A DNA stretch of 64,000 bases. Source: an uncultured Flammeovirgaceae bacterium. Lineage in GTDB: Bacteria > Bacteroidota > Bacteroidia > Cytophagales > Cyclobacteriaceae. Numbering within the stretch: the first letter of the stretch is position 1; each line of letters opens with the position of its first letter. The stretch covers positions 186,001-250,000 of the forward strand of contig CAKZYA010000057.1 of assembly GCA_937883755.1 (NCBI GenBank), written 5' to 3'. Of the stretch, positions 10,560 through 18,831 are shown one piece after another. A model generated the notes under the pieces. The model was not told where the DNA came from. It worked only from the letters and a program-made list of their open reading frames with translations, and ran no database searches. The translations under genes were made by a program, and so were the position numbers.

Positions 10560-13170
10560 GAGATTATTACCTCCTCGTTGGACTGACCGTCTGCTAGAAA
10601 GCTTCTGTACTCCGGATTTGTTAGAAGAGATACAAGGTGATTTGCACGAACTATACCAAGAATGGGTGGAGAGATACGGGGTGAAAAGAGCGAGGTGGCT
10701 TTATGGGTGGCATACGATCAAGTTTCTAAGGCCTTTTGCTATCAAGAAATACCATTTTTCATCATTACTATCCTCAGCTATGCTCAAAAACTATCTGACA
10801 ATTATTTACCGAAACTTCCGACGACAGCCATTTCAAAGCGGACTGAATCTCTTTTGTCTGGCATTGAGCATTACGGCTACGTTGCTGATGCTTCTCTACA
10901 TTAATTTTGAGCTAACCTACGATCAGTTTCATCAGCAGGCTGATCGAGTCTACCGGATAGAGACCCAAGGTATTCAAACTCGCGATCAACTGCGAGAAGT
11001 GGATTGGCCTACTACGCCGGCTAATCTGGCTACTTTCCTAGAACAAGATTATTCGGAAGTAGAGGCTACCGTTCGGTTTTACCAGTTCTGGCAGAATGAA
11101 GAGGTAAAGATCCAGTACCAGGATGATGTATTTCAGCAAGAGGATATTTTTGCGGTAGATGCTTCTGTTTTCAATGTGTTCTCATTTCCTCTAATTAGTG
11201 GGGATACCAAGGAAGCACTCACCGGACCCAATAAAATTGTTTTATCAGAAAGTCTGGCTCGTCAAATTTTCGGCGAGCAGAATCCGGTTGGTAAGCTAGT
11301 AAAAAGTAAGTTAGCGCATATCTTTCCCGATACTCCAGAAGAGTACACATTAATGGTCACTGGAGTATACCAGGACTTACCCGAGAATACGCACTTGCCA
11401 GTAAGAGCCTTAGTCTCTTCGGCTACTGACCCTCACCTTAACGACTATTATTTTAATCGATTCAGCACGTTTACCTACGTATTGCTTCCGGGTAATACTG
11501 ATCCGCAGAGTTTAGCTCCCCGACTTTCCCAAATATATACTAGCTATTTAAACTCAGAACGGGAGCCGGTGCTGGTGAGTGCTCAGCATACGCTTACCCC
11601 ACTCACCGATATACATTTAGAGGAAAGTGGAGGGCTTACTTACGTGTACATCTACGGCGCGGTGAGCATTTTGCTGTTATTCCTAGCAATTATCAGCTAC
11701 GTTAATCTTCTCACGGCTCAAGCTAGCAGCCGAGTTCGCGAGATAGGAGTCCGAAAAGTAATGGGGTCTAGGCGCGGCCAGTTGATCTACCAGTTTCTTA
11801 CTGAGTCTACCTTTTTTGCGCTACTGGCCCTAATTGTGGGGCTAACCATACTACTGGTTTCAATAGACCCTTTGAATACTACGCTGGGGCTGCAATTGGA
11901 TATTATGGCACTGTTGCAACCATCTTTGTTGCTAGGTATGTTGGGAGTTTTACTCGTTTTGGGAGTACTGGGTGGAAGTTATCCCGCTTTTTTTCTCTCT
12001 TCCTTTCAGCCAATCTCAGTGATGAAAGCGAAGCCAGTACAAGGTAAGCCGCTGCGAGGGGTGTTATTGTCGGTACAGTTTGCAGTGGTACTGTTTGTGC
12101 TGAGTTGTACGCTAATGGTATATGATCAGCTACAGTTTCTGCGGCAAAAAGACTTAGGTTTTGACCAAGAATATATCGTAATGTTAGCTCTTTCTAATCA
12201 AGGGGAAAGCGAAAAAAGTGAGGTGCTTAAGGAAACCTTGCTACAAAACCCATTAATTACATCGGTAGGTGCAGCTGATTTTATTCCTGGTGCTTACGGC
12301 ATGGTTAATGGCCCGGTAGTCGCTGATAGGGCCCCGGACATGGGACCGCAATTTGTTCGTCGGGGCAGAATCGATTCCGATTTTCTGACGACTATGAACA
12401 TTAATCTGGTAGCAGGCCGAAATTTATCGGCAGAACGTCCGGCGGATCGTACTCAATCCATTATCATTAATCAGGCATTAGCCCGACTTTTTGGATTAGA
12501 CCAGCCTTTGGGAGAAAGAATCCGTTTTGGCGATAAAGGAAATCCCAACTTTCTGGAGGTGATTGGAGTGGTGGAAGATTTTCAGCAAGGCTCATTGCAT
12601 TCCGACCTAGAACCTCAGCTTTTTCGGATGGGTACTACCAATCGCCTGGCCGTAAAGCTTACTGGTGATCCCGCTGAAGGGTTAAAGCATATTGAAGAAA
12701 GTTGGGCTAGTGTATTTCCCAATGTCACTTTTGACTATTCTTTTCTGGATGACACCCTACAAAATCTGTACACTGCCGATCAGATACGAGGACGGGTTTT
12801 TCTGCTATTATCTTTGGTTACCCTTTTTATTTCCTTTGCCGGTCTCTACGGACTGGCCGCCTTCTTGGCCAAGCAGCGAATCAAAGAGGTCGGTATCCGG
12901 AAAGTACTGGGAGCCAACTTAGGAAGTATCGTTATGCTAATGACTCACCGCTTCCTGCTGCTGGTGGTTATCGCGGCAATACCCTCGTTTGTATTAGCTC
13001 GGTATACTATGCAGGAATGGTTAGAAAACTTTGCTTATCGGACTGACATCAGTTATCACATGCTCGGAGTGCTGCTGGTAGCAACCTTGATACTTACATT
13101 TTTAACCACCGGTTGGCATGCCACTCGCGCGGCACTAGCCAACCCCGTAGATTCACTACGAAATGAATAG
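10552..13170 (+). CDS. FtsX/MacB-like ABC permease with N-terminal prefix domain, array copy 5
   Basis: 872 aa. Prefix PPRWTDRLLESFC and LLEEIQGDLHELYQEW, then a linker to M77 (MLKNYL) where the core begins. The first helix region (LNLFCLALSITATLLMLLY) has lost the usual N-x-x-G-L-A pattern seen in copies 1-4. The FtsX blocks keep REIGVRKVMGS and KEVGIRKVLGA. It ends NPVDSLRNE. It starts 8 nt inside copy 4 (ATGAGTGA) and overlaps copy 6 by 8 nt (ATGAATAG). The same inner-membrane topology as its neighbours is expected. The substrate is unknown and no ATPase is adjacent. Confidence 0.92.
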   Translation: MSERLLPPRWTDRLLESFCTPDLLEEIQGDLHELYQEWVERYGVKRARWLYGWHTIKFLRPFAIKKYHFSSLLSSAMLKNYLTIIYRNFRRQPFQSGLNLFCLALSITATLLMLLYINFELTYDQFHQQADRVYRIETQGIQTRDQLREVDWPTTPANLATFLEQDYSEVEATVRFYQFWQNEEVKIQYQDDVFQQEDIFAVDASVFNVFSFPLISGDTKEALTGPNKIVLSESLARQIFGEQNPVGKLVKSKLAHIFPDTPEEYTLMVTGVYQDLPENTHLPVRALVSSATDPHLNDYYFNRFSTFTYVLLPGNTDPQSLAPRLSQIYTSYLNSEREPVLVSAQHTLTPLTDIHLEESGGLTYVYIYGAVSILLLFLAIISYVNLLTAQASSRVREIGVRKVMGSRRGQLIYQFLTESTFFALLALIVGLTILLVSIDPLNTTLGLQLDIMALLQPSLLLGMLGVLLVLGVLGGSYPAFFLSSFQPISVMKAKPVQGKPLRGVLLSVQFAVVLFVLSCTLMVYDQLQFLRQKDLGFDQEYIVMLALSNQGESEKSEVLKETLLQNPLITSVGAADFIPGAYGMVNGPVVADRAPDMGPQFVRRGRIDSDFLTTMNINLVAGRNLSAERPADRTQSIIINQALARLFGLDQPLGERIRFGDKGNPNFLEVIGVVEDFQQGSLHSDLEPQLFRMGTTNRLAVKLTGDPAEGLKHIEESWASVFPNVTFDYSFLDDTLQNLYTADQIRGRVFLLLSLVTLFISFAGLYGLAAFLAKQRIKEVGIRKVLGANLGSIVMLMTHRFLLLVVIAAIPSFVLARYTMQEWLENFAYRTDISYHMLGVLLVATLILTFLTTGWHATRAALANPVDSLRNE

Positions 13171-15793
13171 AAGAGCACCTTCACCTCCCCGCTGGATTGA
13201 CCGTTTGTTGGAAAGCTTCTGTACTCCTCAACTGCTGGAAGAGGTACAGGGAGATATGCATGAATTATACGGTGAGTGGGCAGATGAGCACGGGAAGTCA
13301 AAAGCCAAATGGCTCTACATGTGGCATACTATCAAGTTTTTCCGACTCTTCGCTCTAAAACAACCCAAAAACGTTTATCCAACCAATGCTTTCGCTATGA
13401 TTCAGAATTACGTTAAGATTGCTTTCCGAAATTTATCCCAGCACAAAACATATGTATTCATCAACCTGTTGGGTATGGGCTTTGCCCTAGCCTGCTGTAT
13501 CGTTGCTTTTCTGAACCTAGACTATAAGCTTCGTTTTGATGAATATCACAGTGATAAAACAACAAATGTATACCGGGTGAACACCATCCGGGTTACAGAT
13601 AATGGGAAAGAAGCCTGGGGACTTTCTCCTCTCACCTTGGGTGCTAGACTATCTCAGGACATACCTGGTTTGCAGGCTACCATACGCTTGCATTCAGCCT
13701 CCGGAATTGCCAACGCTAATGATAAAACCTTTAGTGAAATCATCCACTATGCGGATATGGAATTACTAAATGTATTTAACTTTCCTCTACAGTACGGTGA
13801 TACTACTGCCTTTTACAATCCCAACAAATTGGTATTGAGTACAAATGCGGCAGTTAAATATTTTGGAAAGAAAAATCCGGTGGGTGAAGAGATGGTGGTT
13901 ATCGATGCCTTTCAACGGAAAAAGAGCTTGATTGTAGGAGCAGTGACTCAAAGGGTACCAGAAAACACCAGTATTCTGTTTGATATTATGCTACCAATCC
14001 ATCATCTCTTCGAGCCTCAACAACTACCAGAGAGTGATTGGAGATCAACTGATCAGATTAGCTTATTTGTGAAGTTGGCACCACAGATTGATCCAGCAGA
14101 AATCAACATACTACTCGATCGTTACGTAGCGGATAACAACGCCTTTCGGGATGATTTTGAAGTGGCTGATTTCTATCTACAGCCGTTTTCTGAATTGGCT
14201 TTTACCTCTGATATCGATCTTCCAGGTTGGGTGCGGGGACGAGCACTGAATCGAAATGCAGTCGGCTTTTTGGTAGGTATTACTCTTTTTCTGTCACTGC
14301 TAATCTTGCTAACCGCCTGTTTCAATTTTGCCAATACCTCCATAGCCTTTTCCAGTAATCGTCTCAAAGAAATTGGTATTCGGAAGGTAATGGGGGGAGC
14401 CCGACAGCAGATCATCGGGCAGTTTATGGTAGAGAATCTGCTACTTTGTTTCTTCAGTATTGTCATCGGATTGGCTGGCGCGCAGTATCTGATTGACGCT
14501 TACAATGGCCTATTCGAACAGACTCTGGACATGAGCTATATTTTTACCTCTCGAGTTCTAATTTTTCTAGTTGGTCTACCCGTAATTACTGCTATTTTGG
14601 CAGGATCTTACCCCGCCTTGCGCATAAGTAAGTATCAGCCTGCCTTAATCTTGAAAGGGAAAACTCGTTTTGCTAGTATGGGTCGCCTAAGTAAAGTATT
14701 ACTTACAGCCCAGTTCAGCTTTTCCTGCTTCGCCTTAATTGGAAGTATAATTCTTACCCAAAATGCTACCTATCAGAATCAGCTTGATTTCGGTTACGAT
14801 ATGCACAAGGTAGCTGTTACCTCAATCAATGATCCTCAAAAGCTTTCTGTATTTCAAAATACTGTTTCTCAACACCCGCAGATAGAAAAGCTAGCAGGAT
14901 CAGCTCAAATTATAGGTCAATCATATGAAGTTCCTGCAAAGATTCAGCCAGATGATATGAGTCTAGAGGTACGGCGATTGGACATAGGCAGCAATTATCT
15001 ATCTACAGTAGGGGTTGATTTAATTACTGGACGAGATTTTATATCCGATTCCAGACATGACCAAGAACAGGCAGTGATTGTGAATAAAAAAGCAGTAGAA
15101 GCCCTGGACTTGGAAAACGATCCCATAAACCAGCAAATATTTATAGAAGAACAGCTTTACCAGATCATCGGATTAGTCGAGAATCACAAAGAGTTTGGTT
15201 TACGGGGAGAAGAACCCGCCTGCGTATTTACGTTGGCTGATCCTGATCAGTTCCAATACCTTAGTGTGAGTGCTACTGAAGACCAACTGACCGAGGTGAG
15301 TGAGTATTTGAGGCAGAGTTGGTTCCAGGTGAATCCAATGATTCCCTACGAAGGGTTTTTCCAAGAGATGCTGATCTTTAAGCAAATCTATATGAATAAT
15401 ATTCTTCGTAACCTCTGCCTCTTCTTGGCAATAGCTACACTGCTAATGTCAGCAGCAGGGTTCTTTTCTCTGGTATCGCTACGAGTACTAAAGAGAACTA
15501 AAGAGATTAGTATCCGGAAAGTTTTAGGCGGATCGGTTTCTCAAATGATGCGATTGATCATGAATGACTTTATCAGGTTTGTACTAATTGCCTTTATGAT
15601 TGGTTCAGTGCTTGGATACATAGTAATTCAAAAGGTATTATTTGCCCAGATGTATACTTATCACATTCCCTTTGGTATTGAGACGTTTGGGTTCGCTCTG
15701 CTAGTAATGTTGCTAGTTCCTGGAATTACAGTGGGTTATAAAGTATACCGTACGGCGGTAGCCAATCCATCTGAGACATTGAAGCACGAATAG
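13163..15793 (+). CDS. FtsX/MacB-like ABC permease with N-terminal prefix domain, array copy 6 (most divergent)
   Basis: 876 aa. Prefix PPRWIDRLLESFC and LLEEVQGDMHELYGEW, with the core beginning at M79 (MIQNYV). FtsX loops read KEIGIRKVMGG and KEISIRKVLGG. The C-terminus is NPSETLKHE instead of NPVDSLRNE. This removes the nested start codon used at the earlier junctions, and the next gene does not overlap. The second membrane block is also the least like the others (MYTYHIPFG in place of the FAYR-V/I-D pattern). It is still full length with all expected blocks, so it is probably functional but specialised. It overlaps copy 5 by 8 nt. Substrate unknown. Confidence 0.9.
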   Translation: MNRRAPSPPRWIDRLLESFCTPQLLEEVQGDMHELYGEWADEHGKSKAKWLYMWHTIKFFRLFALKQPKNVYPTNAFAMIQNYVKIAFRNLSQHKTYVFINLLGMGFALACCIVAFLNLDYKLRFDEYHSDKTTNVYRVNTIRVTDNGKEAWGLSPLTLGARLSQDIPGLQATIRLHSASGIANANDKTFSEIIHYADMELLNVFNFPLQYGDTTAFYNPNKLVLSTNAAVKYFGKKNPVGEEMVVIDAFQRKKSLIVGAVTQRVPENTSILFDIMLPIHHLFEPQQLPESDWRSTDQISLFVKLAPQIDPAEINILLDRYVADNNAFRDDFEVADFYLQPFSELAFTSDIDLPGWVRGRALNRNAVGFLVGITLFLSLLILLTACFNFANTSIAFSSNRLKEIGIRKVMGGARQQIIGQFMVENLLLCFFSIVIGLAGAQYLIDAYNGLFEQTLDMSYIFTSRVLIFLVGLPVITAILAGSYPALRISKYQPALILKGKTRFASMGRLSKVLLTAQFSFSCFALIGSIILTQNATYQNQLDFGYDMHKVAVTSINDPQKLSVFQNTVSQHPQIEKLAGSAQIIGQSYEVPAKIQPDDMSLEVRRLDIGSNYLSTVGVDLITGRDFISDSRHDQEQAVIVNKKAVEALDLENDPINQQIFIEEQLYQIIGLVENHKEFGLRGEEPACVFTLADPDQFQYLSVSATEDQLTEVSEYLRQSWFQVNPMIPYEGFFQEMLIFKQIYMNNILRNLCLFLAIATLLMSAAGFFSLVSLRVLKRTKEISIRKVLGGSVSQMMRLIMNDFIRFVLIAFMIGSVLGYIVIQKVLFAQMYTYHIPFGIETFGFALLVMLLVPGITVGYKVYRTAVANPSETLKHE

Positions 15794-15809
15794 TTTGCCC
15801 AATTACTAT

Positions 15810-18470
15810 ATGAAGAAGCCACCTTCTATTACTCAACGCCTGCTCCGATGGTACTGTGATCCTGTCTTTCTAGAAGAAATAGAAGGCGATTTGCACGAAC
15901 TATATCGGGAGTGGGTGGCTGAGTTTGGAGTACAAAAAGCCAATCGACTCTACTTTTTTCATACGATTAAATTTTTCCGCCCCTTTGCACTGCGAAGAAA
16001 TTATCATTCAAATACCTATCGTACTATGATGTTTAAACACTACTTCACTGTGGCTTACCGGAACTTGGTAAAGCACAAGAGCTTTTCTATCATCAACATT
16101 GCCGGACTAGCTCTGGGAATCACCTGCTTTACGCTAATTGCGCTCTACGTACGCTATGAGCTTAGCTTCGATCGCTTTCATACCGACGCTGATCGCATTT
16201 ACCGGGTTATCCAGCAGCAAACTGATGGAGGCGAGCCTTTTGCCCGTACAGGTGGTGCTCATATCACTCCTCTCAGAAGTATTCCTGAGTTTGAGGAGAT
16301 TGTACGGTTATTTCGAACATCTATTGAAGTACAAAAACTGGATGAATCCCGAGCCGAGCGACTGAATGAAAAACGGTTCTATTTTGCCGATAGCAATTTC
16401 TTTGATGTGTTTAGCTTCCGGTTAGTGGTGGGAGAAAAAAATGTGCTTACTTCTCCTAATGCGGTAGTTCTTACTGAGTCCTCTGCTAAGCGGTATTTTG
16501 GTAACGAAGATCCCCTAGGACAAACCCTGCTTATTGGTGATAGTCTATCGTTAGAAGTGCAGGGGATTATGGAAGACACACCGAAGAACTCCCATTTCTC
16601 AATGGATTTTCTCACATCAATCACTGCTCTTAAGCAATACTATAATAATCCGGGGCCGTTTGAAAGCTACTGGTGGCCTTGGCTGTGGACATTTGTAAAA
16701 CTGCAACCGCAATCTTCAGTAGCCTCAGTCAATACCCGAATGGAGGAGATAGTTGGGCAGTACCGAGGAGCCGATGTTGCCAAAGAATTTGTGCCCAAAT
16801 TGCAACCTATCACCGATATTCATCTGTATTCTATTAATGCCATTGGCGAGCCTGGGGCAAACAGTAGCATCATGTATGTAGCTGTTTTATCCGCCATTTC
16901 ACTTCTTATCTTGCTAATTGCCTGTGTTAACTTTACTAATCTGTCATTAGCCCGGTCGGTAAAGCGGGCAAAGGAGGTAGGAATACGAAAAGCGGCTGGA
17001 GCAGCCCGGGGGACGTTAATTCGTCAGTTTTTGGGTGAGTCATTTTTGCTGAGCATGTTAGCACTAGGCGCAGGATTTTTACTGGCTGAATTGCTATTAC
17101 CCTACTTCAATGACTTGGCTTACCGAGAGTTAGAGATTACTGTACAAGATCAGCTTCCGTTCTGGCTATTACTACTCTCAGCGGTAGTACTAACGGGCTT
17201 ACTATCCGGGAGCTATCCCGCCTGGGTACTCTCCCGGTTACGGGCAGCTCAAGTACTTAAAAGTAGTAGCGGGCAAAAAATAGGAAGCCGACAGTGGTTA
17301 CAACGAGGCTTGGTTGTCTTTCAGTTTGTAGCGTCTATTGCCCTGATTGCCGGTACGCTCATTGCCTACCAGCAGCTCACCTTTTTACAGGAATCAGCCT
17401 TAGGGTTTGAGAAGGAGCAGATAATTACCGTACCAGTTCCCTCCGTAAACAGTGACCTACAGGCCGAAAAGTTGGAAACTCTAGAACAAGCCTTTATGCA
17501 ACTAGCCGACGTAAGCGGTGTGAGTCGAGTTTATGCACGACCAGGCTTCGGACACGGTATGGATCAGGACTGTGAAGTGGAGGGTAAAACCGAAGAAGTA
17601 GGTCCTGAAGAGCGGGTATGGCGGCAGCACATCGGGTATGATTATTTCGATTTATTGGATATTCCAGTATTGAGTGGGCGAACACTCTCCGTCAAAAGCG
17701 GTACGGATGCTACCGATGCGGTCATTCTGAATGAAACTGCCGCTAAGAACTTCGGATTCACGCCTGAAACTGCTCTTGGTAAAAAAGTGCGAACCTATGT
17801 ATCTGAAAATGGACAAACCTACGGCGACCTAACGGGTACGGTGATTGGCGTAGTAAAAGATTATCACAGTGCTTCGCTTAGGGAACGTATCGTCCCTACA
17901 GTATTTATGAGTAGTGAGGGAGCCTATAGCTACTACACTCGCCACTTACTAGTAAAAATCAGTGGGGCACATCAGTCGGTATTAAGCAATCTGGAAGATA
18001 CCTGGAAGAATGTGTTTCCCGATCGACCACTAGCGGCTTCCTATTTAGATGCAGATTTAGAGATGCGTTACGAAGCCGAGCAGCGACTTGGCGACATTAT
18101 GTTAACCTTCAGCGTTCTAGCCATTCTAATTGCTTGCCTAGGATTGTACGGACTTGCTGCTTACATCGCGGAACGCCGTACCAAAGAAATGGGCATTCGT
18201 AAGACTTTGGGTGCCAGTGTGCAACAGCTATTGCTATTATTCAATCAGGATTTTCTACTGCTTATCGGAATAGCATTCTTAATTGCTACTCCTGTTGCTT
18301 GGTACGCTATGGATCGATGGTTACAAGACTTTGCCTACCACGTATCTATCGGTCCAATAATATTTGTCGTAGCCGGATTGCTGTGTTTGAGCATTGCTTT
18401 GCTGACAGTTAGCTATCAAGCCTTTCGTACTGCTCGGGTAAATCCGGTAGATTCTTTACGAAACGAGTAA
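15810..18470 (+). CDS. FtsX/MacB-like ABC permease with N-terminal prefix domain, array copy 7
   Basis: 886 aa from the ATG at 15810. A TTG at 15795 is in frame but would add only five residues. The prefix is of a slightly different subtype (ITQRLLRWYC, FLEEIEGDLHELYREW). The core begins at the M-M pair at 16026-16031 (MMFKHYF). The first FtsX block has KEVGIRKAAGA and the second KEMGIRKTLGA. It ends NPVDSLRNE, although no further copy follows. The gene is separated from copy 6 by 16 nt rather than overlapping it. It is the last gene of the array; the next gene lies 361 nt downstream. Inner-membrane permease with no known substrate. Confidence 0.92.
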   Translation: MKKPPSITQRLLRWYCDPVFLEEIEGDLHELYREWVAEFGVQKANRLYFFHTIKFFRPFALRRNYHSNTYRTMMFKHYFTVAYRNLVKHKSFSIINIAGLALGITCFTLIALYVRYELSFDRFHTDADRIYRVIQQQTDGGEPFARTGGAHITPLRSIPEFEEIVRLFRTSIEVQKLDESRAERLNEKRFYFADSNFFDVFSFRLVVGEKNVLTSPNAVVLTESSAKRYFGNEDPLGQTLLIGDSLSLEVQGIMEDTPKNSHFSMDFLTSITALKQYYNNPGPFESYWWPWLWTFVKLQPQSSVASVNTRMEEIVGQYRGADVAKEFVPKLQPITDIHLYSINAIGEPGANSSIMYVAVLSAISLLILLIACVNFTNLSLARSVKRAKEVGIRKAAGAARGTLIRQFLGESFLLSMLALGAGFLLAELLLPYFNDLAYRELEITVQDQLPFWLLLLSAVVLTGLLSGSYPAWVLSRLRAAQVLKSSSGQKIGSRQWLQRGLVVFQFVASIALIAGTLIAYQQLTFLQESALGFEKEQIITVPVPSVNSDLQAEKLETLEQAFMQLADVSGVSRVYARPGFGHGMDQDCEVEGKTEEVGPEERVWRQHIGYDYFDLLDIPVLSGRTLSVKSGTDATDAVILNETAAKNFGFTPETALGKKVRTYVSENGQTYGDLTGTVIGVVKDYHSASLRERIVPTVFMSSEGAYSYYTRHLLVKISGAHQSVLSNLEDTWKNVFPDRPLAASYLDADLEMRYEAEQRLGDIMLTFSVLAILIACLGLYGLAAYIAERRTKEMGIRKTLGASVQQLLLLFNQDFLLLIGIAFLIATPVAWYAMDRWLQDFAYHVSIGPIIFVVAGLLCLSIALLTVSYQAFRTARVNPVDSLRNE

Positions 18471-18831
18471 TTATAGCTACCTACCTTGTTAGAGCAATCG
18501 CCTATGATGCTCAAGCAGTACTGGGCTTTCCTAGACAAAGAGCAAAGACTGATGATTGCTATTTTTGACTACGAAACCAATTTGTGAAACAGTCAACGTT
18601 GAAGAGTGTACACTTTTTCATTCTCCTAAAAAAGCAATCATAATATTCTAACCTTCCCAACTAAAACTTTAAATTTACTTTAGTATATAGAATTTGCCAT
18701 GCAAAAGAATATTAATCCGATTTGGATCAACCGGATTAAAACAACTAGCTGAATTAGGCAGGATATTGAGATGGCAAAAGCGGATACACTACGGACATTA
18801 AGCGACAGCCTGCTCTAACCAAAAATATCTA
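18471..18831. other. Intergenic region after the permease array
   Basis: 361 nt with no convincing gene. It ends the permease array and should hold the promoter of the secreted protein beginning at 18832. I see no T-tailed hairpin after the last permease. The one clear structure is an inverted repeat at 18712-18739. Two tiny open frames (27 and 15 codons) have no supporting features. Confidence 0.5.
18712..18739. promoter_or_regulatory. Inverted repeat upstream of the Sde182-like gene
   Basis: Perfect 8-bp arms TTAATCCG (18712-18719) and CGGATTAA (18732-18739) are separated by 12 nt, about 93 nt upstream of the next start codon. No T-run follows, so it is not a standard terminator. Spacing fits either an operator for a dimeric regulator or an mRNA hairpin. 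Function is inferred from position only. Confidence 0.3.

Noticed and set aside
1-18470. Insertion sequences or other mobile elements, suggested by repeated DNA
   Set aside because: The repeats are explained by paralogous permease genes; no transposase, terminal inverted repeats or target duplications were seen.
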